A stretch of DNA of 64,000 bases from an uncultured Ignavibacteria bacterium (GCA_937873695.1 CALMYL010000011.1:1-64000); one strand, 5' to 3'; counted from the first letter of the stretch, positions 1 through 10,474 are shown. The notes: generated by a model from the sequence alone, not told the origin. Program-made: numbers and translations.

Positions 1-59
1 ATAATTATGAAAACCATTTAATTAATTTTGGCTTGCCTTTTTACATAAAAGGGGGGAGT

Positions 60-1046
60 ATGAAATATATTTTATCAGTCTTAATTATATTTGTTTTATT
101 GTTTGCTGCAGCAGAATTTAATGCAGAAAATACTGCAGTTACAAAAACTGCGTATGCCGCATTTTATGTTGTACCGCCAACCTACGCAGGTGTTCAGGGA
201 ACAGGAACATTTTTAGGACCATTAAGTAATGCGCAAAGGACATACCAGATGCTTATCAGGGATTCAATTTTAACCGGACTGGTTGGTCAGCAGATCACTG
301 CACTCACATTCAGGCTGCTAGCCTCTGCAAGCAGTAACTGGCCGGCATCTGATGTTACTTTTACAAACTACGATATTTATTTAAGCCAGAGTGTTGCGCC
401 TGAAAACAGGAGCTTTACTTTTGCTCAAAACGTAGTTGGGGAACAAAAAAGGGTCCGTTCAGGAAGTTTAACCATTACAGCAGGTTCATTCCCGTTCGGA
501 GGTTCACCTACGACTTTTGGTACAGATATTACTTTTGATTCCGCTTATGTATACAACGGCGGACATTTACTCATTGAGATAAGACATACAGGTTTTACCG
601 GTACATCAGCATCAACTGATGCGATATTGACATCTACTGCAGGTTATGGATTTTTATTCAGTGCATGCTGGGCTGGTAGTTATACCGCAATATCCACTAC
701 TACACAGGGAAATTTTGTGGTTACCAGGCTTAATGCAAGTCCGCTTACAGCTATAGAAAATGGTTCTGAGACAGCAAAGTCGTTTTCGCTTAAGCAGAAC
801 TATCCGAATCCCTTCAATCCAGTTACAAATATATCATTTGAGCTCGAGCGTTCTGCTGTAGTTTCTCTGAAGGTCTATGATGTATCGGGAGCCGAAGTAG
901 AGACCCTGATAAACAATGAAACCATGAAGGCCGGCAGCACTACAATGCTTTACAATGCTGAAAAACTGAGTTCCGGAATTTATTTCTACTCATTGTATAT
1001 TGATGGTCAGAAAGCAGATACCAGAAAAATGATGCTGGTAAAGTAA
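60..1046 (+). CDS. Secreted protein with T9SS C-terminal sorting domain
   Basis: Product of 328 residues. I start it at the ATG at 60 and not at an upstream in-frame ATG at 33, because a purine-rich GGGGGAG sits just before it and the protein then begins MKYIL followed by a hydrophobic signal peptide. The body (about residues 35-235) matches no family I can name; it is rich in Thr, Ser, Gly and aromatic residues, as in extracellular beta-rich proteins. The last 88 residues form a Por_Secre_tail type sorting domain: NYPNPFNPVT, then LKVYDVSG, then SGIYFYSL and a terminal KMMLVK. By family knowledge such proteins cross the outer membrane by the type IX system and are anchored or released at the cell surface. 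The function of the body is unknown. Confidence 0.85.
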   Translation: MKYILSVLIIFVLLFAAAEFNAENTAVTKTAYAAFYVVPPTYAGVQGTGTFLGPLSNAQRTYQMLIRDSILTGLVGQQITALTFRLLASASSNWPASDVTFTNYDIYLSQSVAPENRSFTFAQNVVGEQKRVRSGSLTITAGSFPFGGSPTTFGTDITFDSAYVYNGGHLLIEIRHTGFTGTSASTDAILTSTAGYGFLFSACWAGSYTAISTTTQGNFVVTRLNASPLTAIENGSETAKSFSLKQNYPNPFNPVTNISFELERSAVVSLKVYDVSGAEVETLINNETMKAGSTTMLYNAEKLSSGIYFYSLYIDGQKADTRKMMLVK

Positions 1047-1423
1047 CAAAACAGGAAAAATAGATAATTTTGCAGCAGATTGCAGTTTATGATTTGACCC
1101 GGAGGCGGACGTATGCCGCCTCTGCTGTTTTTTAGTAACTAATTGTCTGTGGGTCTAATGATATTTATCTCTTATAATATAGCTATATTATCTAATAAGC
1201 ACCTTTATGTTTGTAAGATATTCTGAAGTGGCAGTAGCTATTTTCTCTAATACAAGTTTTTGTACTTGTAAGATATTTTGAGGCGCTGATAGCTTAAGTA
1301 ATTAGAATTTAAATGTAACTACTTGGCAAAAATTTAGCTTGCCAAAACTTTTTATTCCCTTTATCTTGAAACTCAATTTACAATAATAATGAAACTTACC
1401 AGAATCTCGAAAGGGGGATTACT
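1047..1423. other. Intergenic region with imperfect repeats and an inverted repeat
   Basis: No convincing gene. Besides the terminator it holds two imperfect direct copies of about 30 bp (near 1210-1239 and 1265-1294, both containing TTGTAAGATATT). It also holds a perfect 7-bp inverted repeat TTGGCAA / TTGCCAA at 1323-1345 followed by CTTTTTATT, which could be a weak terminator or an operator for the downstream gene. Confidence 0.5.
1102..1132 (+). terminator. Rho-independent terminator after the first secreted protein
   Basis: Inverted repeat GAGGCGG / CCGCCTC with a 7-base loop, followed a few bases later by a run of six T. It lies 55 bp after the stop codon. Confidence 0.75.
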
Positions 1424-3556
1424 ATGAAGAGAAATTTACTCTTTGCTGCTGCATTGATGTTAATTACAGTTGTCTCATATTCACAGCTTTCATGGAAGTG
1501 GATGCATCCTACACCACAGGGGAACACTCTGAGGTACGCAAAGATGTTTTCGGCAACTGACTGGATTGCCGTTGGTTACGGTGGTACGTTTATGAAAACA
1601 ACCAATGCCGGAGTTAACTGGTATATAACCCACGATGCGGCCGGAGTTAAAACAAGCTCGCAGATACTGCTTTACAATGCGTGGTTTTTTAATATGACAA
1701 CAGGTATTGTATGCGGTTCCAGCGGACAGATCTGGAGAACAACAAACGGAGGTCTGAATTTTGATTCCATTCCAAGCGGTGTAACCGCTACTTTGTACGG
1801 AATTCATTTTATTGACGCGAACACAGGTTATATTGGCGGTACTTCAGGTACGGTATTAAAAACCACCAATGCAGGCGCAAACTGGACAGCAACACCGACA
1901 GGCACAACTTTTACTATAAATAATATTTTCGCTCTGAATAACAGGGTATATTGTCCAACCAGCACTGCATCAATTTTGCTTACATCTTATGATGGCGGTA
2001 CAACTTGGTTTAACGATACAACTGCTGCTACTGCAAATTCATTATACGATGTTGCATTTAAAGATTCATTAAATGGAATTGTTTCAGGGGCAACCGCAAC
2101 TGTAAGGAAAACTACGGATGCCGGTTTAACATGGGTTCCGTTTACCGGTCTGCCTTCAACATCATTCTGGAGCATACTTTATAATACGAATACATGGTAT
2201 CTTTCAGGTAATTCAAGCTGGATCTTCAGAAGCACAAATGACGGTGTTACCTGGGATTCGCTTGCTCAGACGGGTAACCAGTATTATACTTCGACTTATT
2301 ATTATGTTGACAGAAATGCATCTAACATGCTTAATGTTGGAGCCTTTGGGCTGCTGAACAGCACTACTAATTCCGGCGCAAACTGGACTGCTCACAATTA
2401 CCTTGGTTACTCAAGTACATTTAATGATATATGGTGTGATAATATGAATGGCAAAGTTATTGTAGTTGGCTCTGTTGCACCTACACCGTTTTTGGTATCA
2501 ACAAACGGCGGAACGAACTGGATATACGATGTAGGAACAGGTATCACAAATGCGATATACGGAATTAAAATGGTTAACTCCAATACAGGCTATGCTTCAG
2601 GATCATCCGGTAAGATGTTCAAAACAACAAATGGCGGTATGAACTGGGATTCAGTTTCATTTGTTGGCGCAACCAGTACATTGTACAGCACTGATTTTAT
2701 CAGTGTAGATACGGGCTGGGCAAGCGGTTCATCAGGAACTGTGTACAAAACGGAGAATGGCGGCGCAAACTGGACATTACAAACTACCGGCGTAACTGCA
2801 ACGCTATACAGAATTGATATGGTAAACGCACTTACCGGTTACTTTATCGGATCTTCGGGAACAGTTAAGAATACTACTGACGGCGGTACGACGTGGAATA
2901 CGCAGAACGCTAATTACACATCAACTTTGTACTGGATAAATATGGTGAACGCTACATCCGGATATCTCGCCGGAATTGGCGGTACTTTGAGAAGAACTAC
3001 GAACGGAGGCGCAAACTGGGATACAGTGTTAACACCAATTTCAGCTTCGCAGTATTCAATTTCGTTCCCGACGATGAATACTGGATATGTTGTAGGAGCT
3101 TCGGGATATACATACAGAACCTCTAATGGCGGAACCAGCTGGGAGATAAAAAACAGCGGCGCATCTACTCTGAATACTGTTTTCGCAAAAGGGTATGATT
3201 CAGCTTTTACGGCAGGTTCAAGCGCGATGGTACAGAAATACTACAACGGACTTGTAGGCGGAATTACATGGCATAATACTGCCCCTGAAAAATTCACGCT
3301 GGAGCAGAATTATCCTAATCCTTTTAACCCGGTTACTACTATTAAATTCGGATTGCCAAAAACCGCAAAAGTAACGCTTAAAGTATACGATATTCTTGGC
3401 AGAGAAGTAAGTATTCTGTTCAACAATGTCGATCTTAATGCGGGTACTGTTGTCTATAATTTCGATGGTTCTGAACTTGCCTCAGGAGTTTATTTCTATT
3501 CGCTAATTGTAAACAACTCAATGATAGATACGAAGAGAATGGTGCTCATAAAGTAA
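1424..3556 (+). CDS. YCF48/BNR-repeat secreted beta-propeller protein with T9SS sorting domain (copy 1)
   Basis: Product of 710 residues. A signal peptide (MKRNLLFAAALMLI, ending near SYS) precedes a WKWMHPTPQGN opening block shared with the next two genes. The body is many repeats of about 45 residues with the pattern TGY-x2-G-x2-G-x3-KTTNGG-x-NW, as in YCF48/HCF136 and BNR-type propellers. The last 88 residues (about 623-710) are a T9SS domain opening with NYPNPFNPVTT. YCF48 is a photosystem II assembly factor in cyanobacteria, but nothing here suggests photosynthesis; such repeats are common in Bacteroidota surface proteins. A clear AAAGGGGG ribosome binding site precedes the ATG. First of three tandem paralogues. 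The actual ligand or role is unknown. Confidence 0.88.
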   Translation: MKRNLLFAAALMLITVVSYSQLSWKWMHPTPQGNTLRYAKMFSATDWIAVGYGGTFMKTTNAGVNWYITHDAAGVKTSSQILLYNAWFFNMTTGIVCGSSGQIWRTTNGGLNFDSIPSGVTATLYGIHFIDANTGYIGGTSGTVLKTTNAGANWTATPTGTTFTINNIFALNNRVYCPTSTASILLTSYDGGTTWFNDTTAATANSLYDVAFKDSLNGIVSGATATVRKTTDAGLTWVPFTGLPSTSFWSILYNTNTWYLSGNSSWIFRSTNDGVTWDSLAQTGNQYYTSTYYYVDRNASNMLNVGAFGLLNSTTNSGANWTAHNYLGYSSTFNDIWCDNMNGKVIVVGSVAPTPFLVSTNGGTNWIYDVGTGITNAIYGIKMVNSNTGYASGSSGKMFKTTNGGMNWDSVSFVGATSTLYSTDFISVDTGWASGSSGTVYKTENGGANWTLQTTGVTATLYRIDMVNALTGYFIGSSGTVKNTTDGGTTWNTQNANYTSTLYWINMVNATSGYLAGIGGTLRRTTNGGANWDTVLTPISASQYSISFPTMNTGYVVGASGYTYRTSNGGTSWEIKNSGASTLNTVFAKGYDSAFTAGSSAMVQKYYNGLVGGITWHNTAPEKFTLEQNYPNPFNPVTTIKFGLPKTAKVTLKVYDILGREVSILFNNVDLNAGTVVYNFDGSELASGVYFYSLIVNNSMIDTKRMVLIK

Positions 3557-3579
3557 AACAATAGTTCAATGAGCATTTC

Positions 3580-3613
3580 AAAAACCAGGGTCATTTGATC
3601 CTGGTTTTTTTTT
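3580..3613 (+). terminator. Rho-independent terminator
   Basis: About a 10-bp stem (AACCAGG... / ...CCTGGTT with one G-T pair) with a 4-base ATTT loop, followed by nine T. It closes the first YCF48-repeat gene. Confidence 0.85.
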
Positions 3614-3864
3614 GTACAAACGTAAACGTAAGATAGAGATCATCAAAAGAACTGATGGGTGTAACATAGCTGTAACATTTTAAATTAACTGTTTAATTCA
3701 TAAAACTCGTAATCCGTTCAGCGATGCAGTAACTTATGTAATTAAATAGTTTTATTAACTAATAGCATAATTATTACGTTGCTTATAGTGATCTAATAAA
3801 TATCTTAAATATTCTGAAGTTGTTTTTTCAGCTCATCGTTAGAAGTCCCAAAACTAAAAATAGA

Positions 3865-5985
3865 ATGAAAAAATATATATTGTTTATACTGTTTTTATTT
3901 ATTTCATCTGTTTCTTTTTCACAATTTGATTGGAAGTGGCTGCATCCCAGACCGCAGGGAAATGCGCTTAAATATGTCAAAGTTTTTTCCGCAGCAGATT
4001 GGCTTGCCGTTGGTGATGGCGGAACTTTCATGAAGACTGCCAGCGGGGGAGCTAACTGGTATATTACACATGATGTAACAGGTTATAAACCATATGGACC
4101 GGTGTACACCAATGACGCATTTTTCTTTAATATGACAACCGGTATAGTTTGCGGACCCGGCGGAATGATCCGGAGAACCTCAAACGGAGGGTTGAGTTTT
4201 GATTCTGTTCCAAGCGGTACTGTTTCCGGATTGAACAGTATGCATTTTATAAATGACCTTACAGGATTTATAGCGGGTGATAGCGGAATTGTACTGAAAA
4301 CAACTAATTCCGGTGTGAACTGGAATATTATCAGTACAGGTTCAAGCCAAAGGATCTCAGGCATATTTGTTATAGATAACAGGATATATTGTACAACAAC
4401 TTCAGGCTCAATATTGCTCTTCTCATATGATGGAGGAAACGAGTGGAGAAGCGCGGCTGTAAGCTCAGGTTCGTATTCTCTGGAAAACCCGGTTTTCAGA
4501 GATACTTTGAATGGTTTACTGAGCGGTTCTTCATACGTTTTTTCCACTACCAACGGCGGGATAAACTGGACTCAACTTCCTATAGTAACAACCAACAGGA
4601 AAATTTATTTTCATGATAATAATTGGTATATAACAGGTAGCAGCAGATTTATACTTAGAAGCGCCGACGACAGGGTGAACTGGGATTCACTTCTTATTCC
4701 TTTAACAACAAATTTTTCTTCATTAAATGGTCCTTTAGGAATAAGCGGCTCTTATTTTCTCCTGGGTGGAGATCTGGGGTCGCTGTATGTTTCCAAGAAC
4801 AACGGGAATAGCTGGAGCCAGGTAACATATAAAGTAAGCGTATCCGGTTTTCGTAATATCTGGTGTGATAACATGAACGGAAGGATCATAGCTTCGGGTA
4901 CATTCAGCACTCCGTATCTGGTTTCAACTAATGGCGGTTCTATATGGATACCTTCAGAAGGTGATAATATTTCAGGTGATATTTATGGAATGAAGATGAT
5001 AAATTCAACAACAGGATATTCATGTGGTGAAAATGGAAAAGTATATATTACAAGAAATGGCGGTTTGAACTGGAATACTATAGCATCCTTAGATGATGGA
5101 AATTCAATATTGTTTAGTATAGATTTTGCCGGTCAGGATACAGGATATGTAAGCAGTGAATACGGCAAAATATACAAAACAATTGACGCGGGGTTAAACT
5201 GGGTACTTGTACTGGCACAGAATCCCATTGGAGTTTACAGGATTGATGCAGTTGATGCAAATAATGTATGGATGGCCGGTTACTACGGGATCTGCCGTTA
5301 CACTACAAATGGCGGTGTAAACTGGATCTCAAGCACTAGTAATACTAGTTACGATATTGCATATATTCAGATGGTTGATAAACAAACAGGATATATCGCC
5401 GGGTTAGAAGGCACAATACGCCGAACGACGGATTCGGGTATCAGCTGGGATACTATCAGAACGCCATATACAATAACGTACAGGAGTATTTCTTTTGTTA
5501 ATGAGAGTACAGGTTATGTTGTGGGAGATTATGGCTGTGTCATGAGGACTTCAACCGGCGGAGAGGATTGGGAAATTAAGCACAGCGGAGCTGAATGGCT
5601 GAATACTGTTTATTGCAAGGGGTATGATTCAGCATTAGCAGGCGGCGGCGGCGGTACTATTCTCAGACTTTATAATTCACTGACCGGTGGAGTAACCTGG
5701 AACAATCATGTTCCGGAAAAGTTTACCCTTGAGCAAAATTACCCCAATCCGTTTAATCCGGTTACCGCTATTAAGTTTGGATTACCCAAAACTTCAAAAG
5801 TTACATTGAAAGTATATGATATAGTAGGCAGGGAAGTAAGTGTGCTCATTTATGAAAATGAGCTTAATGCAGGCACAGTTGTTTATAATTTTGATGCAGG
5901 CGGTCTTGCTTCCGGGGTTTATTTTTATTCACTAATTATAAACAGCGAAGTTATCATCACAAGGAAAATGGTGCTGATCAAGTAA
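3865..5985 (+). CDS. YCF48/BNR-repeat secreted protein with T9SS sorting domain (copy 2)
   Basis: Product of 706 residues from the ATG at 3865. The reading frame is open from 3820, but the signal peptide (MKKYILFILFLFISSVSFSQ) begins at 3865. The opening block WKWLHPRPQGN and the run of TGY/TTNGG/NW propeller repeats parallel the genes on either side, but this copy is more diverged, with repeats such as TTDSG and TSTGG in place of TTNGG. The C-terminal sorting domain again opens NYPNPFNPVT and ends KMVLIK. No strong Shine-Dalgarno sequence precedes the ATG. It is probably an exported surface protein; the partner is unknown. Confidence 0.87.
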   Translation: MKKYILFILFLFISSVSFSQFDWKWLHPRPQGNALKYVKVFSAADWLAVGDGGTFMKTASGGANWYITHDVTGYKPYGPVYTNDAFFFNMTTGIVCGPGGMIRRTSNGGLSFDSVPSGTVSGLNSMHFINDLTGFIAGDSGIVLKTTNSGVNWNIISTGSSQRISGIFVIDNRIYCTTTSGSILLFSYDGGNEWRSAAVSSGSYSLENPVFRDTLNGLLSGSSYVFSTTNGGINWTQLPIVTTNRKIYFHDNNWYITGSSRFILRSADDRVNWDSLLIPLTTNFSSLNGPLGISGSYFLLGGDLGSLYVSKNNGNSWSQVTYKVSVSGFRNIWCDNMNGRIIASGTFSTPYLVSTNGGSIWIPSEGDNISGDIYGMKMINSTTGYSCGENGKVYITRNGGLNWNTIASLDDGNSILFSIDFAGQDTGYVSSEYGKIYKTIDAGLNWVLVLAQNPIGVYRIDAVDANNVWMAGYYGICRYTTNGGVNWISSTSNTSYDIAYIQMVDKQTGYIAGLEGTIRRTTDSGISWDTIRTPYTITYRSISFVNESTGYVVGDYGCVMRTSTGGEDWEIKHSGAEWLNTVYCKGYDSALAGGGGGTILRLYNSLTGGVTWNNHVPEKFTLEQNYPNPFNPVTAIKFGLPKTSKVTLKVYDIVGREVSVLIYENELNAGTVVYNFDAGGLASGVYFYSLIINSEVIITRKMVLIK

Positions 5986-6005
5986 AAATATATTACCTGG
6001 TTAAA

Positions 6006-6038
6006 GGCGTTACTATTAGCTTAGTAACGCCTTTTTTT
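6006..6038 (+). terminator. Rho-independent terminator
   Basis: Stem GGCGTTACTA / TAGTAACGCC with a short loop, followed by seven T, 20 bp after the stop codon of copy 2. Confidence 0.88.
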
Positions 6039-6254
6039 ATAAGAAAATCACAACAACCTCCCTAACAACGTATATCACGTAAAATTAATAAGTTAGGTAA
6101 TTCTTTCAAAGAAGCTCTTAAAGTAGGAAAACTATTAAATACAATGTAGGAATTTATTACCCTTGCTGTAGGAGAAAAATAGATATATATTAGTTTGTCT
6201 AACTAACTTTTTAATAGCAATTTAATCAACTTTTCATTAAAGGAGAAACTTAAG

Positions 6255-8423
6255 ATGAAATTTCTAAATTTACTTTTGTTGTGTTTGCTGTTGGTGATTT
6301 CAAATCTTGAAGTGAATTCGCAGGTGAATTCACCGTGGAAATGGGTGCACCCTACACCACAGGGCAATACATTACGTTATGTGAAAGCGTTCAATTCAAC
6401 AACTTTCTACGCCTTAGGTTACGCAGGAACGTTTATCAAGACGACGAATTCCGGTACAAACTGGTTCATTACTCATGATGTATTCGGTACTCAGGAAAAT
6501 AGCCAGATATTTGCATATAGCGGCTGGTTCATTGATCAGAATACAGGATTTGCATCAGGCGGGTCAGGAAAATTTGCCAGAACTACAAACGGCGGCACAA
6601 CCTGGGATACAATTTCAACCGGGCAGACAGCGACACTTTACGGAATGCATTTTATCAATTCAACAACCGGTTTTATCTGCACTTCTACAGGCGGTAATAT
6701 CATAAAGACAACAAACGCAGGTTTGAACTGGACTCCGATATCTACGGGAGCTTCTGCTACGCTGTACAATATTTTCGCTTTGGATGTTAACCATATTTAT
6801 TGTACTACAACCAGCGGAAACATAAGGTATACAACCAACGGCGGTACAAACTGGAGCATAGTTTCCACCGGCGCTTCAGTTACGCTGTATGACATAAATT
6901 TTAAAGATATGAACACAGGCTGGGTTTGCGGTTCATCTACATCAATTAGGGTAACAACAAACGGCGGCGCAAACTGGACACAAACAAGCACGGGATTGCC
7001 GACAAGCACATTTTATGAATTAACTTTTTCGCCGAATGTTCTGAATTCAGGTGTTGACCACATATACGTATCAGGTAATTCGTTTTATACTTTCAGAAGT
7101 ATGGATAATGGTAATACATGGGATTCTGTTTCTATTGCGGGAAATCAGTTTTACGTATCAACGTACTACTCCCTTGACAGGAACGCGGCCAATATGGTAA
7201 CCGGCGGAGCATTTGGTTTGATAAATACTTCAACCAATGGCGGCTCAAACTGGATTGCTCACAATTACCTGGGATACTCCAGCACACTAAATGATATTTG
7301 GTGCGATAACATGAACGGCAGAGTAATAGCTGTAGGGTCAGTTGCACCGGTGCCGATAATTGTTTCCAGCAATGGCGGAGCCAACTGGAATTTCGACGCG
7401 GCATCAAACGTAACATTTACATGTTACGGCATTAAAATGCTTAATGCCAATACAGGTTTTGTTTCGGGTGCATCAAGCAAGCTGGCAAAAACGACTAACG
7501 GCGGATTGAATTGGGATACTTCAACAGTTTATTCAACTGCAACAACCATGTATAACCTTGATTTTGCTAACAGCACAACAGGTTATATTTCAGGTTCATC
7601 GGGGAGGATATTTAAGACCACTAACGGCGGTACCAACTGGGAACTGCAAACAACAGGAATTACCAATACTCTTTACAATATAGAAATGCTGGACGCTAAC
7701 ACAGGATGGTTTGTTGGCACCACAGGAACTATCAGGAAAACCACAAATGGCGGAACGAACTGGGTAGCGCAAACTCCCGGAACCACTTCATCTTTATATG
7801 ATGTACAAATGTTTGACGCTAACACAGGATATCTTTGCGGTTTAACCGGCACGGTAAGAAAAACCACAAACGGCGGCGCAAACTGGGATACAGTTGCGGT
7901 TCCGTTTACAACAAGTCTATATATGGTTTCGTTTTCAAATGTTAATACAGGATTTATTGCCGGAGCTTCAGGTCTAACATACAGAACTTCGAATGGAGGG
8001 AATGTATGGCAGATACTGAATACAGGAGGCTCAACAACCAACGGAATTTATGCCAAAGGGTATGACTCAGCATACGCATGCGCTTCATCTGCAGGTATTC
8101 TGAAGTTATATAATCCGTTAACCGGAGGAATAACATGGCAAAATCAGATCCCTGAAAGATTTACGCTTGAACAAAATTATCCTAATCCGTTTAATCCTGT
8201 AACGACGATAAGATTCGGTTTGCCGAGGGCTGCGAAAGTAACCTTGAAAGTATATGATATACTTGGACGGGAAGTAAGTATCCTGTTTAATAACACAGAT
8301 ATTAACGCAGGTACAATAACGTATGATTTTAACGGAACGGATCTGGCATCAGGGGTCTATTTCTATTCATTAATAGCTGATAATAATCTGGTAGAAACTA
8401 AACGAATGGTATTGGTGAAATAA
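6255..8423 (+). CDS. YCF48/BNR-repeat secreted protein with T9SS sorting domain (copy 3)
   Basis: Product of 722 residues. AGGAG lies 10 bp before the ATG. A signal peptide is followed by the shared WKWVHPTPQGN block, then at least ten highly regular repeats with KTTNGG-x-NW cores, the most uniform of the three paralogues. The sorting domain (about the last 88 residues) opens NYPNPFNPVTT and ends KRMVLVK. The regularity of repeats at DNA level (AACGGCGGC-type codon runs) suggests recent internal duplication or gene conversion with copy 1, to which it is closer than to copy 2. By family knowledge it is exported by T9SS to the cell surface. No enzymatic motif is visible. Confidence 0.88.
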   Translation: MKFLNLLLLCLLLVISNLEVNSQVNSPWKWVHPTPQGNTLRYVKAFNSTTFYALGYAGTFIKTTNSGTNWFITHDVFGTQENSQIFAYSGWFIDQNTGFASGGSGKFARTTNGGTTWDTISTGQTATLYGMHFINSTTGFICTSTGGNIIKTTNAGLNWTPISTGASATLYNIFALDVNHIYCTTTSGNIRYTTNGGTNWSIVSTGASVTLYDINFKDMNTGWVCGSSTSIRVTTNGGANWTQTSTGLPTSTFYELTFSPNVLNSGVDHIYVSGNSFYTFRSMDNGNTWDSVSIAGNQFYVSTYYSLDRNAANMVTGGAFGLINTSTNGGSNWIAHNYLGYSSTLNDIWCDNMNGRVIAVGSVAPVPIIVSSNGGANWNFDAASNVTFTCYGIKMLNANTGFVSGASSKLAKTTNGGLNWDTSTVYSTATTMYNLDFANSTTGYISGSSGRIFKTTNGGTNWELQTTGITNTLYNIEMLDANTGWFVGTTGTIRKTTNGGTNWVAQTPGTTSSLYDVQMFDANTGYLCGLTGTVRKTTNGGANWDTVAVPFTTSLYMVSFSNVNTGFIAGASGLTYRTSNGGNVWQILNTGGSTTNGIYAKGYDSAYACASSAGILKLYNPLTGGITWQNQIPERFTLEQNYPNPFNPVTTIRFGLPRAAKVTLKVYDILGREVSILFNNTDINAGTITYDFNGTDLASGVYFYSLIADNNLVETKRMVLVK

Positions 8424-8469
8424 ATTATAATTCATTTGAAGGATCTGAAATCGATTTAAACTTCTCACG

Positions 8470-8500
8470 AACAAGGGGCTGTAAGCCCCTTGTTCATTTT
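8470..8500 (+). terminator. Rho-independent terminator
   Basis: Perfect 11-bp stem AACAAGGGGCT / AGCCCCTTGTT with a GTA loop, then CATTTT. Confidence 0.82.
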
Positions 8501-8947
8501 ATCCCTCGGAGATGTTGAGCATGTATGAAATCTTTATTTTTAAAAATGAGTAACATTAATTTGGTAACGCTGAAGATTATTTATTTCTCAAAAGTTTGAA
8601 ATTCTCTTTTAATTATTATACTTAGCGAAACAATTAATTAGTTCACGGTAAAAAAAATTATGATGCACATCATTGTTCTGCCTCAATTGCTGTATTATAT
8701 TTGTATTGACTCTATAAATACTCATAGTTAACTGTAAATACCCGAGCCTTGATGCTGAAATATACCGTAAATATATCATAAAATTTATTATACAAAAAAT
8801 TACAGGAATTAGCGTTTTTTAATAAACAATTGGAAATCACGTTAATCAAGAAAATCATGGTTGTTAATTGCTAAAAAGTGTATTATTCTAAATAAACTTA
8901 CTATATATCCTGTTGTTTCTAATGCGGAAAATTTGAAATAAACAAAT
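8501..8947. other. AT-rich intergenic region without a visible gene
   Basis: About 450 bp beyond the terminator. I see no open frame with coding character, no tRNA and no clear TAnnTTTG promoter. It presumably holds the promoter of the next secreted-protein gene. Confidence 0.5.
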
Positions 8948-10423
8948 ATGAATAAAAATACTCAATATAACCTGAAATCCAGCCAAAAGTTTAAAGTTAT
9001 GCTAATTTTAATTTTAAGTTTATTGTTTTGCAGATATGCATACAGTCAAAGTATTACATGGCAGCGGACATATGATGGACCATATGTTGTAGATTATGGA
9101 TACGAAATCCTACCTGCACCCAATAATGAATTTTATTTAACGGGTTACTTATCAAATACAAATGACTATGCTTATGTTATAAAACTTAACCAGTTTGGAG
9201 ACACGTTATGGAGTAAAAAAGTATTTGCGGGGAACAATGGCAGAGTCTACAGTGCAACAAATTCATCAGACGGAGGATGCGTCTTTGCTATTGAAATGTC
9301 AGATTCTTCACTTCTGGTAAAGTTAGACCCTGATGGTAATGTGATTTGGGCTAAAGGTTCAAATGTATCAGCAACAATATGGGAAATTAAATTAGTTTCA
9401 GATGGCGGTTTTATAGCTTGTGGCAATCAAAGCCTTGTCGGCTATGTGGCTAAATATAATTCCACAGGTGAAATGGTTTGGCATCGTCAGTATTCAGGAG
9501 GTTCAGGGAAAAGTTTTCAATCAGTTCTCGAAAAAACCGGAGAAGGTTATATACTAACAGGTGATATAGATTTGCGACCAGTTGTTGATTCTGCTAAAGC
9601 TCTGTTGACAAAACTTGACTATACAGGAAATATTATTACTGAAAAGTATTTTGGTGCTGATAAATTATCTATAGGTATTAAAATAACTGAAACTGGAAAT
9701 GATTTACTTATTGGTGGAAATTGCTTCCTTAATACGAATGATAATAAAATTTTTATATTAAGAATTAACGAAAATCTTGTACTATTACAAACTAAAATCT
9801 TACCGCATAGTGCATCTACAGACGAATTCTTGGATGATTTTGAAGTTGTAAATAATAACAGATATATTATTTGTAACAGGCTTGATACAAACCAGCCTGT
9901 TTTTCAAACCCATGCTAAAGTTAGGATACTAGATTCAAATCTTAATATTACCCATCAGTGGTTGTCACCCAGTTATGGTTATTCATCTTTTACTTCGGTA
10001 ATTCCTTTAATTAACGGAGACCTTATTTTTGGCGGAACTTTTGAATATGGAACAGTTTGGGTTGAAAGAGGTTTTGATTATTATGCCGCAAGAACAGACA
10101 GTAATTTAAACCTGCCGCCATTGCCCCCAATTTCAATAAATTCCAATTCTAATGAAATTCCAATAACATCAACTATTTATCAAAATTATCCTAATCCATT
10201 CAATCCGGCAACTACAATAAAATACGAAATACCGAAGGACGCCGAGGTTACAATTAAAGTATATGACTTATTAGGCAGGGAAGTATTTAGTATTAATGAA
10301 TACAAAAAAGCCGGAAGTTATGAATTTCAGTTTGATGGTTCTAATTTTGCATCGGGTATGTATTTCTATGCATTCGAGGTTAATGGATATAAGGATACGA
10401 AAAAGATGGTTCTGGTTAAATAA
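8948..10423 (+). CDS. Secreted beta-propeller-like protein with T9SS sorting domain
   Basis: Product of 491 residues. The signal peptide is preceded by a longer basic N-terminus (MNKNTQYNLKSSQKFK). The body has recurring segments such as GYLSNTNDYAYVIKLNQFGDTLWSK and VKLDPDGNVIWAKG, a pattern of propeller repeats with D-x-GD/N-x-x-W turns found in many Bacteroidota surface proteins. It is not the YCF48 type of the three upstream genes. The last 90 residues are a sorting domain (NYPNPFNPATT ... KMVLVK). The gene is more AT-rich than its neighbours. Residue 1 is taken as the ATG at 8948; a start at the later in-frame ATG at 8999 is possible and would give a more standard signal peptide. Confidence 0.8.
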   Translation: MNKNTQYNLKSSQKFKVMLILILSLLFCRYAYSQSITWQRTYDGPYVVDYGYEILPAPNNEFYLTGYLSNTNDYAYVIKLNQFGDTLWSKKVFAGNNGRVYSATNSSDGGCVFAIEMSDSSLLVKLDPDGNVIWAKGSNVSATIWEIKLVSDGGFIACGNQSLVGYVAKYNSTGEMVWHRQYSGGSGKSFQSVLEKTGEGYILTGDIDLRPVVDSAKALLTKLDYTGNIITEKYFGADKLSIGIKITETGNDLLIGGNCFLNTNDNKIFILRINENLVLLQTKILPHSASTDEFLDDFEVVNNNRYIICNRLDTNQPVFQTHAKVRILDSNLNITHQWLSPSYGYSSFTSVIPLINGDLIFGGTFEYGTVWVERGFDYYAARTDSNLNLPPLPPISINSNSNEIPITSTIYQNYPNPFNPATTIKYEIPKDAEVTIKVYDLLGREVFSINEYKKAGSYEFQFDGSNFASGMYFYAFEVNGYKDTKKMVLVK

Positions 10424-10474
10424 TCCAACAATGCGGGAACATTCATAGCAAGGTTTCTGCTTCGGGAATTTAAT

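Noticed and set aside
7673-8041. Long antisense open frames inside the YCF48-repeat genes and other coding regions
   Set aside because: They arise from repeat codon structure, have no signal peptides, promoters or recognisable domains.
1424-8423. YCF48 similarity taken as evidence for photosynthesis
   Set aside because: The repeats are shared by many non-photosynthetic Bacteroidota surface proteins, and there are no photosystem genes in the window.
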